Of a DNA stretch of 64,000 bases, positions 1 to 8,105 are shown piece by piece. The notes below the pieces were generated by a model. That model saw nothing but the letters and a program-made list of their open reading frames with translations, had not been told where the DNA came from and did no database searches. The DNA is taken from assembly GCA_039976075.1 (NCBI GenBank), contig JBDWFY010000013.1:248001-312000 (forward strand), written 5' to 3'. Numbering within the stretch: position 1 is the stretch's first letter; the number at the start of each line of letters is the position of its first letter. Made by a program: the position numbers and the translations under genes. This DNA comes from JBDWFY01 sp039976075. Lineage in GTDB: Bacteria; Pseudomonadota; Alphaproteobacteria; Rhizobiales; Stappiaceae.

Positions 1-551
1 TGCAGTGCGGCATCTGCGGCTTCATCGGGCAGAAAGTCGTCGTTCTCCGCCCAGTAGCCCGCCCCTGCCGCCATCGACATCAATGTAAGGACAGCATGGG
101 GACCCGCCAATGACAGGGCGACGGGGTGATGCTCGGCAATCGTTATGACCTCTTCCCAACTGCTTGGGGCATCCACGAGATCGGCCCGCCGGGCCATGAC
201 CTGGCAGGCTACATCAAGTGGCAAGGCCCATATCCGCTTGTCCCACACATATGAGGACAGGGATGGTCCCACGGATTCGGCTTGCCATGCGGCGATCTGG
301 GCTTCGGGAAATAGATCCTGCAACGGAATGAGACAATTTTCTGCCACCGCCTCCCCCATATGGGGATGATCGACAACAAGCAGATCGTAGCGGGCAGCCA
401 GATCGGCAAGCGGCGCGCTTTCAAACCCTTCAAGAGGCTGTTTTTCCCAACTGATAAGCGGCTCAGCAAGAGGAGCATTGACCCGCCGGGCCGCTTCGGC
501 GAGCGCATCGTAGCCACGGGGATGATCCCAGGTGAGACCGACAAAACTCAA
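1..551 (-). CDS. Solute-binding-protein-like ORF without leader (C-terminus off the window)
   Basis: The frame is open from a TTG codon at 551 to the left edge (about 183 codons). The TTG overlaps the SMP-30 stop as TTGA and has a GGGAGG ribosome site 7 nt upstream, which is why I chose it; a GTG at 566 lacks one. The product starts LSFVGLTWDHPRGYDALAEA and goes straight into what resembles the mature part of a family-1 extracellular solute-binding protein: Trp/Pro-rich start, DLLVVDHPHMGEA, CLIPLQDLF, then WALPLDVACQVMARRADLV. No signal peptide is visible, so it may act in the cytoplasm. It is the last visible gene of the sugar operon, which already has a normal exported binding protein at 6869-8080. 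The assignment rests on my reading of family-like motifs only. Confidence 0.6.
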   Translation of the reverse strand, partial: MSFVGLTWDHPRGYDALAEAARRVNAPLAEPLISWEKQPLEGFESAPLADLAARYDLLVVDHPHMGEAVAENCLIPLQDLFPEAQIAAWQAESVGPSLSSYVWDKRIWALPLDVACQVMARRADLVDAPSSWEEVITIAEHHPVALSLAGPHAVLTLMSMAAGAGYWAENDDFLPDEAADAAL

Positions 552-1432
552 ACCGAGGCCTCCCACAGCGGCACATTGCCAACGTCCATTGCGACCGTGG
601 TCAAATGCCACCGGCCCAGATTGGCAGTCAGAAGCCGATTGCCGTCAAACGCGATATTGGTGGGATGACAAAACGTATGGGCGGTCGCATCCTCGATAAG
701 TATATCCGTTCGTGATCCGTCCGGTGCGATCCGCAACAGCCGTGAGGGTTCATAGCAGCCCACCACCATCGCCCCGTCCCGGTCAAAGGCAATGCCGTCC
801 GGCAGTCCGGGCAGATCGTCAGCGTAGGTTTGTGCATCACCGGCGGATCCATCGGGTAAGATCGGAATGCGCGTAATCCGGGAAGCGAATGTCTCGCAAA
901 CATAAAGCGCATCCTCGCCGGTACGCATTGCCACACCATTGGCAAAGTTCAAGTCTCTTTCATACCAAAGCCGTCCCTCACCCGACGCCAGATCAAAGGA
1001 CCATATGCCCGGTCCCGGCGTGCCGGAGGCATGGCTGTCCGACACCAGCAACCGCTTTCGACTATCATCGACCACCGGATAGTTGGGGATCAACAGCCCA
1101 TCGACGCGCCACTGCGACAGTGCACGGCTTACGAGGTCAAGCCGAAAAACAGAAGCGTGTTTCAAATCGCAGATGAACAGCGCGCGATCCCCGTCGAAAG
1201 CGAGCCCCAGCGCAAACCCTTTTGTGCGGGCGACAATCTCAAAATCTGATCCATCGGGGGCAATGCGAAAAATGTCGCCGTCCTGATTGCCTGCCCATAC
1301 AAAACCATCCGGCCCGATCGCAACGCCTTCGGGATGACTGAGCTTTGGTTCGGAGAAGATACCGTCAAAGAACACATTCGCGGAAGAAAGCGGCAGAATC
1401 GTCTTGTCGGCTGTCGTGAAGGAATGAGTCAC
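548..1432 (-). CDS. SMP-30/gluconolactonase family hydrolase
   Basis: This 294-residue protein has the six-bladed propeller pattern of the SMP-30/gluconolactonase/LRE family: the early EGVAIGPDGFVWAGNQDGDI repeat, NGVAMRTGEDALYVCET in the middle and LPDGIAFDRDGAMVVGCYEP further on. In this family an Asn and an Asp in such loops hold a divalent metal. Members hydrolyse sugar lactones, so it could open a lactone made by the SDR dehydrogenase of the same operon. Its start overlaps the ATPase stop by 4 nt (ATGA), and its own stop overlaps the next ORF, indicating tight translational coupling. The substrate cannot be read from sequence. Confidence 0.85.
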   Translation of the reverse strand: MTHSFTTADKTILPLSSANVFFDGIFSEPKLSHPEGVAIGPDGFVWAGNQDGDIFRIAPDGSDFEIVARTKGFALGLAFDGDRALFICDLKHASVFRLDLVSRALSQWRVDGLLIPNYPVVDDSRKRLLVSDSHASGTPGPGIWSFDLASGEGRLWYERDLNFANGVAMRTGEDALYVCETFASRITRIPILPDGSAGDAQTYADDLPGLPDGIAFDRDGAMVVGCYEPSRLLRIAPDGSRTDILIEDATAHTFCHPTNIAFDGNRLLTANLGRWHLTTVAMDVGNVPLWEASV

Positions 1433-2481
1433 TCCGGCATCTCCTTGCGTGTGCCACTGCCACCATCAAACAGGTGCAGTTTTGACGGAGAAAAACGTAA
1501 CGAAACAGCGGTATCGATCGGCATTTCCTGATCCGGCGCCACCTTGGCAGCAATCAGTTCCTCTCCTGCCCGCACATAAAGCAGAACGCAATCTCCCAAA
1601 AGTTCCGATGAATAGACCACACCTGTAAGATCTGCGTCCCCCTCATCAGCGATGGTAATGTCTTCCGGTCGAACACCCAGCGTGGCTTTTCCGGCCCCTT
1701 TCATGGGAACGGATCCGCCCGCAAAGGTGAAATGCTCGTTCTCAAAAGCCCCTCCGAGCAGGTTCATGGGTGGCGAGCCGATAAAACCGGCCACAAAGGT
1801 ATTGGCGGGCCGTGCGTAAATCTCCGCCGGTGCCCCGACCTGCTGGATCACGGCATCATTGAGGATGACGATCCGGTCGGCCAGCGTCATGGCTTCCACC
1901 TGGTCGTGGGTCACATAGATTGTGGTCGTTCCCAGATCCTTTTGAAGATGTTTGAGTTCCGCCCGCATCAAGGTACGCAGTTTGGCATCAAGGTTGGATA
2001 GTGGTTCATCCATCAAAAAGAGCTTTGGCGTCCGCACAATCGCACGCGCAAGCGCCACTCTCTGTCGTTGTCCGCCGGATAACTCACCGGGCTTTCGAGC
2101 AAGAAGATGATCCATCTCGACCTTGGCAGCGGCATCCCTGACGCGTTCTGCGCGCTTCACGGACGGGATTTTCTGGATTTTCAGCGGATAGCCGATATTC
2201 TGATCGACCGTCATATGCGGATAGAGCGCATAGTTCTGAAAGACCATGGCCAGATCGCGCTCTCGTGCCGGGATGTCATTGACTTTTCGGTCATCGATCA
2301 GAATGTCGCCGCTGGTCGGTTCCTCGAGCCCGGCGATCAGACGCATCGTGGTTGATTTACCGCAGCCTGAGGGGCCAAGCAGCACCAGAAATTCACCATC
2401 ATCAATTGACAGGTCCAGCCCTTTCAGCGCGGTAAAGTCACCGAACCGTTTTGCCAGATTTTTTAGTTCAACGGTTGCCAT
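1429..2481 (-). CDS. Sugar ABC transporter ATP-binding protein (UgpC/MalK type)
   Basis: This 350-residue ATPase energises import through the two permeases of the operon. It has Walker A GPSGCGKST (about residues 37-45), the ABC signature LSGGQRQRVALARAI, Walker B LFLMDEPLSNLD, a switch His in YVTHDQVEAM, and a C-terminal TOBE/MalK-type region (about 235-350). That tail is typical of carbohydrate and glycerol-phosphate importers. I chose the ATG at 2481 because AAGGA lies 9 nt upstream and it starts one base after the previous stop; the longer frame to 2514 would extend into the preceding gene. It is separated from its permeases by three enzyme genes. Confidence 0.93.
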   Translation of the reverse strand: MATVELKNLAKRFGDFTALKGLDLSIDDGEFLVLLGPSGCGKSTTMRLIAGLEEPTSGDILIDDRKVNDIPARERDLAMVFQNYALYPHMTVDQNIGYPLKIQKIPSVKRAERVRDAAAKVEMDHLLARKPGELSGGQRQRVALARAIVRTPKLFLMDEPLSNLDAKLRTLMRAELKHLQKDLGTTTIYVTHDQVEAMTLADRIVILNDAVIQQVGAPAEIYARPANTFVAGFIGSPPMNLLGGAFENEHFTFAGGSVPMKGAGKATLGVRPEDITIADEGDADLTGVVYSSELLGDCVLLYVRAGEELIAAKVAPDQEMPIDTAVSLRFSPSKLHLFDGGSGTRKEMPE

Positions 2482-2482
2482 C

Positions 2483-3550
2483 TCAGGCATTCCTTTCAAA
2501 AAAACCAGCCTCAAATGGCAGAGTTACGCGCTCGCCATTCGTTCCCTGAATGATGAGTTGGTCCGCCTGAACATCGATATCCTCGACCCTCTCCCATCCT
2601 TCAGGACGGGGAAGCGCTCCGCAGACATGGGCAATCCGGTGCGCCGTGTCCGGGCGCAAAGCGAGTGAGGTGGGAACACCTGTATCGGCGATTCTATTAG
2701 GTGCGAGCGCCGCGCGATGCCCGGCCGCTCCTGCGGCACAGCCGTCTTCTATGCCAAGGACACCGACGTGACGGCCGTTCCAAGGGCTGTATTCCCTGCC
2801 CCCGTTTGAATGCCAGAACATGGTCACTGGCAGCATATGTGCGTCTTTCAGAAAAAACACGATGTCGTCTTCTGCACGGCGCAAGACCGCTGTCCATCCG
2901 ATTTTTCGCTGCCCTGCTTCAACAAAGGTGACAAAATCCTCGGTGCCGCTGCCGATCGGTAGCGCAGTCAGATCAACCGGCCCCTCAGCGCCCGGGAACA
3001 ACGCAGGATCGAGACTTTCAGCCGGATAAGCCAACGCACCGCGTCCTGGTTCGAGTGGTCTTTCCGGCGTCACACACAAGCGTTTGGTTGAAACTGACAA
3101 TCGACCACCGTCCGCGCAGTGGACCATAGGGTGATGGGCAACCGTCAATGCCCCCTCACCACCGATAATTGTGTGCTCCTGATAAAACAGAGGAGCGACA
3201 TCTGAAAGATGCATTCGCTTTTTTATCTTTGCTCCCATCACCGGTCGGTGGAGTTCGAACGCCAGCGCGGCACCCGTCTCTTTCGGGTGCCACCTGCCAT
3301 TTGCCGACCAGCCATGGGGTGGCGCTTCTTCCACATCGCTGGCGCCGAAGGGCGCACAGAAAAAATCTCCGGAAAGATTTCGTTCCACTGGGGTCAGCGT
3401 ACTGGAAACATCGGTTTCATCAGCCCAGGGCGCTCGATGCAAAACCGAATTCTGTGCCCCGAGCATGGTGAAGGATAGATCAACAATGTGGCCAGGCTCC
3501 GCTGCGAAGGTCATGCAACCTGCCTCTGTTTGGTGCCGAATGTGAGCCAT
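2483..3550 (-). CDS. Galactose-mutarotase-fold protein, function unknown
   Basis: This 355-residue protein looks like the beta-sandwich galactose mutarotase superfamily. Conserved-looking features are DFFCAPFG near residue 65, an HPMVHCADGG strand in the middle and SPWNGRHVGVLGIEDG near residue 270. The overall length fits aldose-1-epimerase-like proteins, but the classical GalM catalytic His/Glu context is not obvious to me, so epimerase activity is only a guess. It overlaps the SDR stop by one base and ends one base before the ATPase start, so it belongs to the operon. Interconversion of sugar anomers before oxidation would suit the set. Confidence 0.65.
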   Translation of the reverse strand: MAHIRHQTEAGCMTFAAEPGHIVDLSFTMLGAQNSVLHRAPWADETDVSSTLTPVERNLSGDFFCAPFGASDVEEAPPHGWSANGRWHPKETGAALAFELHRPVMGAKIKKRMHLSDVAPLFYQEHTIIGGEGALTVAHHPMVHCADGGRLSVSTKRLCVTPERPLEPGRGALAYPAESLDPALFPGAEGPVDLTALPIGSGTEDFVTFVEAGQRKIGWTAVLRRAEDDIVFFLKDAHMLPVTMFWHSNGGREYSPWNGRHVGVLGIEDGCAAGAAGHRAALAPNRIADTGVPTSLALRPDTAHRIAHVCGALPRPEGWERVEDIDVQADQLIIQGTNGERVTLPFEAGFFERNA

Positions 3551-4311
3551 TATTCGCCCCTTACCGCCAGGCCCCCATCAACACGCAGAATTTCTCCGGT
3601 TATGAAGCTTGCCCGGCTTGAGGCCAGAAACACGACCGCTTCCGCAACCTCGTCAGGATACCCGAACCTCCCGATGGGGTGGGCTTTGTTCCAGGTCTCT
3701 TTCAGAGCTTTGCCACCGTCCTCGCGCTCGGCAAATATCTTCTCGTTCATGGGGGTCAGGATCGTCCCCGGTGCCACGGCATTTACCCGAATGCCCGCCG
3801 GCGCGAGATCGACGGCAGTTTGGGTGGTCAAAGCATTGATGGCACCCTTTGCAGCCGCGTAGGCCGGCCAGCCGTTGAAACCGCGCAGCCCCTGAACCGA
3901 TGACATATTGACGATGGCTCCACCGCCACGCTTGCGCATTTCAGGGATGCAGGTTCGCATCGCGCGCCAAAACCCGGATAGATTGATGTCAATTACGGTT
4001 TGCCACTGCTCTTCGTCGATTTCATCGATTATTCCGCCAAGTGCCCGCGCCGCATTGTTCACCAGAATATCGATCCCGCCAAAGCGACCCACTGCTGTCG
4101 CAGCCATCTTTTCCATATCGGAGAAGCTGCGCACATCGGCTTCAACGAAGACAGCCTGCTCTCCCAGTTCCTTCTGAGTTTTGGCACCTTCCTCGACATT
4201 GATATCGGCCAGAACCACCGAGGCACCTGCTTTGACAAACAGCTCCGCACAGGAGCGTCCTATGCCCTGCGCCGCACCGGTAATGACCGCAACCTTACCC
4301 TCAAATTCCAT
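3550..4311 (-). CDS. SDR-family NAD(P)-dependent dehydrogenase
   Basis: A classical short-chain dehydrogenase of 253 residues. It has the cofactor motif TGAAQGIG (residues 11-18), Asp65 in VEADVRSF, the NNAA motif, catalytic Ser in NMSSVQG and YAAAKGA with Tyr and Lys, and a PG motif after it (VAPGTILTPM). Such enzymes oxidise sugar hydroxyls or 3-hydroxyacyl groups. With a lactonase and mutarotase-fold protein in the same operon, oxidation of an aldose to a lactone is plausible. The start lies 3 nt after the crotonase stop. Substrate unknown. Confidence 0.9.
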   Translation of the reverse strand: MEFEGKVAVITGAAQGIGRSCAELFVKAGASVVLADINVEEGAKTQKELGEQAVFVEADVRSFSDMEKMAATAVGRFGGIDILVNNAARALGGIIDEIDEEQWQTVIDINLSGFWRAMRTCIPEMRKRGGGAIVNMSSVQGLRGFNGWPAYAAAKGAINALTTQTAVDLAPAGIRVNAVAPGTILTPMNEKIFAEREDGGKALKETWNKAHPIGRFGYPDEVAEAVVFLASSRASFITGEILRVDGGLAVRGE

Positions 4312-4314
4312 GAC

Positions 4315-5094
4315 CTATTTCCCTTTGAAGATCGGTTCGCGTTTTTCCAGAAATGCGTCGATTCCCTCTTGCCCGTCCGCGGTGGAGTAGAGGCCGAACA
4401 GAACTTCCTGTTCGTAGCTCTTGGCCGCCTCGATCGGAGCATCCGCACCTTCTCGCATGAGACGTTTCATTTCCGCCTGTGCAAGCGGCGCCAGTTTCAG
4501 ACAGGCCCGCGCCCGCTTCAGGATCGCCTCGTCCATCGCCTCCGCTGCAACGACCTCCGCAGCAAGTCCAAGTTCATAGGCCCGACTACCGCTCATGCGC
4601 CAGCCGGCGAGCATCAGATCCGAAGCAGCATGTTTGCCCACAGCCCGGACCAGGCGCTGAGTGCCTCCGCCACCGGGACTAAGCCCAAGCCGGCCTTCCG
4701 GTAATCCCAATTGAGCCGCTTCACTGGCGATGATGATGTCGCAGCACAAGGCAATTTCAAACCCACCCCCCAGCGCGAAACCGTCAATGGCGCCTATCAC
4801 CGGTTTGGGTAGTTTTTCCAGTTTGTCAAAGACCCGTCTGGAATTCTTCTGGTAGGCAGCAAACTCAGCACGTTTGTCACCTTGATATTCTGCAATATCC
4901 GCACCGGCGATAAATACCTTTCCACCGGCACCGCGCAGAACCAGAACACGTACAGAGGCTTCCTCTTCGGCATCGGTTAGCGCCGCATCAAATTCCGCCA
5001 TCACGGGCGTCGATAATGCGTTGAGTTTTTCCGGGCGGTTGAACTGAAGCAGTCTGACCCCCGGATGCAGTTCGGATATCTGAATGAGCGCCAT
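4315..5094 (-). CDS. Enoyl-CoA hydratase/isomerase family protein
   Basis: A crotonase-superfamily protein of 259 residues. It shows the oxyanion-hole segment AGADIAEY (about 65-72), the second loop IDGFALGGGFEIALCCD (about 103-119) and the Glu-containing LPEGRLGLSPGGGGTQ (about 130-145). The C-terminus FLEKREPIFKGK is typical. The family acts on CoA thioesters (hydration, isomerisation, C-C cleavage), which is unexpected inside a sugar-transport operon. It starts 3 nt after the permease stop (TGA TTT ATG), so co-transcription is very likely. The actual CoA substrate is unknown. Confidence 0.9.
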   Translation of the reverse strand: MALIQISELHPGVRLLQFNRPEKLNALSTPVMAEFDAALTDAEEEASVRVLVLRGAGGKVFIAGADIAEYQGDKRAEFAAYQKNSRRVFDKLEKLPKPVIGAIDGFALGGGFEIALCCDIIIASEAAQLGLPEGRLGLSPGGGGTQRLVRAVGKHAASDLMLAGWRMSGSRAYELGLAAEVVAAEAMDEAILKRARACLKLAPLAQAEMKRLMREGADAPIEAAKSYEQEVLFGLYSTADGQEGIDAFLEKREPIFKGK

Positions 5095-5097
5095 AAA

Positions 5098-5925
5098 TCA
5101 GCCTTTCACAGCGCCGGCCGTCAACCCGGCGACGAAATAGCGTTGCAGAAAAAAGAACACAGCGATAACCGGCACAGAGACCATCACCGAAGAAGCCATC
5201 AACTCACCATAGCGGATGCCGTATTGCCCGATGAAATCGTTGAGCCCAACGGGCAAAGTCCGCATTTCTTTCGTGGAAGTGAAGGACAGGGCAAAGAGGA
5301 ATTCCTGCCAGGTGACGATCAGCACATATACAGCGGTGGCAATAATTCCCGGCCGTGCCAGCGGCACAACAATTTCGCAGAACACACGGACCGGACCAGC
5401 ACCGTCGATAGACGCAGCCTCTTCCAGTGAAATTGGCAGTTTCATAAGAAACCCGCGCAGCATCCACACCGCAACTGGCAGAGTTACCGAAACATAGGCA
5501 ATAATCAGCGATGCATAGGTGTTCAGCAGGTCAGCGGCCCGCATCATCTTGTAAAACGGAATAATGATCGCTGAATGGGGAAACATCTGCGCCAGCACAA
5601 CACCACCCATCAAGACAGTGATAAGCAGAAGCTGTGCACGCGTGAAGCTGTAAGCCGCCAGCAGCCCAAGTGTGACCGTGATGAGCACGGATGCGCTGGA
5701 GACAATCATCGAATTCATGAAATAGGTCCGAAACTCGGGGCGAAAGGCCGTCACGTAATTGGCAAGCGTCGGATCTTCGGGCCAAAGTCTGGCTGGAATT
5801 GAAAACGGTTCGGTCGGCGGTTTCAAGCTGACGGAAAACATCCAGAAAAACGGCAACAGGACGAAAACAGCGAGCACGATCTGTGCAAGGATCAACCAGG
5901 AGCGGGTCAGCGGCGATTGTTTCAT
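5098..5925 (-). CDS. Carbohydrate ABC transporter permease (MalG/UgpE type)
   Basis: A 275-residue inner-membrane permease with about six membrane segments, beginning WLILAQIVLAVFVLLPFFWM. The EAA loop that contacts the ATPase is seen as EEAASIDGAGPVRVFCEIVV (about residues 185-204), followed by LARPGI. This is the MalG-like half; its partner is the gene upstream, which it overlaps by 4 nt (ATGA). Together with the binding protein at 6869-8080 and the ATPase at 1429-2481 it completes a CUT1-type sugar importer. Confidence 0.93.
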   Translation of the reverse strand: MKQSPLTRSWLILAQIVLAVFVLLPFFWMFSVSLKPPTEPFSIPARLWPEDPTLANYVTAFRPEFRTYFMNSMIVSSASVLITVTLGLLAAYSFTRAQLLLITVLMGGVVLAQMFPHSAIIIPFYKMMRAADLLNTYASLIIAYVSVTLPVAVWMLRGFLMKLPISLEEAASIDGAGPVRVFCEIVVPLARPGIIATAVYVLIVTWQEFLFALSFTSTKEMRTLPVGLNDFIGQYGIRYGELMASSVMVSVPVIAVFFFLQRYFVAGLTAGAVKG

Positions 5926-6809
5926 GCCGTTTTCCTCCGCTCGGTTGTGGATTGCCGAACGATCACATAAAGCGCCACCAGCACGGCAAGGACCAGAATC
6001 GAAAATACGCCATACGTTGCCGCGTCGCCGAAGCGGAATTGACCGAAACCTGTCTCGAATATCTTAGTGGGAAATATGTGGGTCGCGTTTTGCGGGCCGC
6101 CCCGCGTCATGACCCAGACGATGTCGAAGTAATTGAAGGTCAGAATGAGGGTTAGCACGATATTGACCAGAACCACGTCCTTGATCGCGGGCAGCGTAAC
6201 ATCGATCAGGCGTCGCCACGGGCCCGCGCCGTCTATGGTAGCCGCTTCGAGCTGGCTCTTATCGACATTCTGAAGAGCGGCCAGATAAATCAGCATGGAA
6301 AACGGAAAGCCCTTCCAGACTGCAACGAAGATAACGGCAGCCATAGCGGTGTCCGCCGAAGCCAGCCAGGCTGCACTGCTGTCAAACAGGCCAAGCTGTA
6401 TCATCAGTGAATTCACCAGGCCCAACTGCGGATCATAGATGAAACGCCAGAGGATCGCGGTAACGACACCCGGAAGAACGAAAGGCAGCAGAACCATGGC
6501 GCGGGTCAGACCTTGCGCGGGCAAGCCCTGATTCAACAACATCGCGACAAAAAACCCCAGAAGATTCTGGAAAAACACCACACCGATCGTCCAGACGATG
6601 GAATTCCAGACAACTTCGGGAAAGGCACGGGAGGCGAGAACTTTTTCATAAATTGCCCAACCGACAAATCGCGGCTGCTGCGAGATGAAGGACGTGTCGT
6701 AGAAGCTCTCCATTACCGTGCCAATCATCGGGTAGTAGAGAAATACGCCGAGAAGGAGCAACGTTGGAGCCAGAAATGCCCAGATGATCCAGCGATCGCG
6801 TCTTGTCAT
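5922..6809 (-). CDS. Sugar ABC transporter permease (MalF/UgpA type)
   Basis: A permease of 295 residues if the ATG at 6809 is used (MTRRDRWIIWAFLAPTLLLL). A GTG at 6854 would add 15 residues but has no ribosome site, whereas the ATG has a GGAG, admittedly 12 nt away. It has about six membrane segments and an EAA loop, EAATIDGAGPWRRLIDVTLP. It pairs with the following permease, with which it overlaps by 4 nt. The short gap to the binding-protein gene contains a 12-bp palindrome (6853-6864) of unknown meaning. Confidence 0.9.
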   Translation of the reverse strand: MTRRDRWIIWAFLAPTLLLLGVFLYYPMIGTVMESFYDTSFISQQPRFVGWAIYEKVLASRAFPEVVWNSIVWTIGVVFFQNLLGFFVAMLLNQGLPAQGLTRAMVLLPFVLPGVVTAILWRFIYDPQLGLVNSLMIQLGLFDSSAAWLASADTAMAAVIFVAVWKGFPFSMLIYLAALQNVDKSQLEAATIDGAGPWRRLIDVTLPAIKDVVLVNIVLTLILTFNYFDIVWVMTRGGPQNATHIFPTKIFETGFGQFRFGDAATYGVFSILVLAVLVALYVIVRQSTTERRKTA

Positions 6810-6868
6810 CAGATCAAAGATCTCCGCAATGTGTGACGGCAGGTTCGCCGCCACACATATGTGTCACA

Positions 6869-8080
6869 TCAGTTAAGTGCATCGATCGCCGCACAGGCAG
6901 TATCGGACGCTTCCTGAACATTGGCACCGGAGAAGACATCCTGATAGAGCGTCATCTGTATTTCTGCGACCTCAAGATAGCGAGGGCTCAAGGGCCGGGC
7001 CTTGGCGTTGTTGAGCTGCTCCATGATGGCTTCGGGGTCGGTTCGGTTTTCAGCCAAAAAAGCTTTTGCCGCCGCAATGTTTGCCGGAATCAAATCGACG
7101 ACATCGCCATTAACGTCTTCACGCACCATGAACTCGATGAACTTCCAAGCGGCTTCCTTGTTGGCGGAGCTTTCGAAAACGGCCAGGTTCCAGCCTCCGA
7201 AGGTACCAATCGGTGTTTTGCCTTCTGGCGCGGTTCCGTTGACGAAACCCCAGTCGATTTTCGACTTTTTCAAAGTGGGTTGTTCAAGGGCCGGCCAGAA
7301 TTCGACGGCGAGCGAGCCGTTGAGGAACAGTTCCCGCATGCTTCCGGAACTGGCATTCAATATGCCATCGGGCGCATATTGAGCGAGATCCTGAAGATAG
7401 GTCAGTGCTTCAACTGCGGGTTTTTGGTTCAGCCCGCATGTCCCGTCACTGTTCAGGACAGCGCCGCCATTTGAAAAAATGAAGGAGTTGACGACAACCA
7501 CTGTATCTTCGCCACGGTGACTGAACAGGCCGACGCCGAACTGACCGTCTTTCGTCAGGGCTTTTGAAGCTTCTTTCAGACCCTCGAACGTCGCGATGGA
7601 TTGGGGATCGATCCCTGCCTTGTCAAACAGTTCCTTGTTATAAAAGCTGAACTGCCAGACATCGACATTGAACGGAATTCCGTAAAGCGCCTCGTTATAG
7701 ACGGCAGAATCCCAGGCACCGCCAAAGAACTGATCGCGTTTCAACCCGGCACCTTTGGCCATCTCCGTCAGGTTGGCGACGGCTCCGGCCTCGGCAAACG
7801 CACCCACCCAAATCTGGTCAAGCGTCGCAATATCCGGAGCATTCCCACCTTGCACCGCCGTCAGAAGGCGTTGCTGGTATTCCGGATATGGCACTGTGGT
7901 TACTTCGACCTTGATGTCCGGATTTTCTTTCATGAAGCGATCAACCGCTTCCTGCTGGAACTGGGATAGCCCGCTTTCTGTCTGCTGGTTATCCCAGAAC
8001 TTCAGTGTCACCTCATCCGCCATCGCGGCACTGGTGGTCAGTGCCATACCGGTGAGAATTGCAAGAAATCTGTGTTTCAT
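6869..8080 (-). CDS. Sugar ABC transporter substrate-binding protein
   Basis: A 403-residue family-1 extracellular solute-binding protein. It begins MKHRFLAILTGMALTTSAAM, a clear signal peptide with cleavage probably after AMA, followed by the mature start DEVTLKFWDNQQTESG. Further signs are the PDIATLDQIWVGAFAEAG hinge region and GTFGGWNLAVFESSANKEAA near residue 300. The start was set at 8080 because GGGAGG lies 7-8 nt upstream; the frame remains open further upstream but there is no signal there. It acts in the periplasm and delivers ligand to the permease pair just downstream. The ligand is not predictable beyond a sugar or polyol. Confidence 0.92.
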   Translation of the reverse strand: MKHRFLAILTGMALTTSAAMADEVTLKFWDNQQTESGLSQFQQEAVDRFMKENPDIKVEVTTVPYPEYQQRLLTAVQGGNAPDIATLDQIWVGAFAEAGAVANLTEMAKGAGLKRDQFFGGAWDSAVYNEALYGIPFNVDVWQFSFYNKELFDKAGIDPQSIATFEGLKEASKALTKDGQFGVGLFSHRGEDTVVVVNSFIFSNGGAVLNSDGTCGLNQKPAVEALTYLQDLAQYAPDGILNASSGSMRELFLNGSLAVEFWPALEQPTLKKSKIDWGFVNGTAPEGKTPIGTFGGWNLAVFESSANKEAAWKFIEFMVREDVNGDVVDLIPANIAAAKAFLAENRTDPEAIMEQLNNAKARPLSPRYLEVAEIQMTLYQDVFSGANVQEASDTACAAIDALN

Positions 8081-8105
8081 CTTATTTCCTCCCAAAAACG
8101 TCAAA

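Noticed and set aside
209..544. A 111-codon minus-strand frame at the left edge.
   Set aside because: A different frame of the same strand continues to the window edge with a good ribosome site and binding-protein-like motifs, so this one is a shadow.
4000..4704. A 234-codon + strand frame.
   Set aside because: Antisense to the SDR and crotonase genes, with no recognisable motif.
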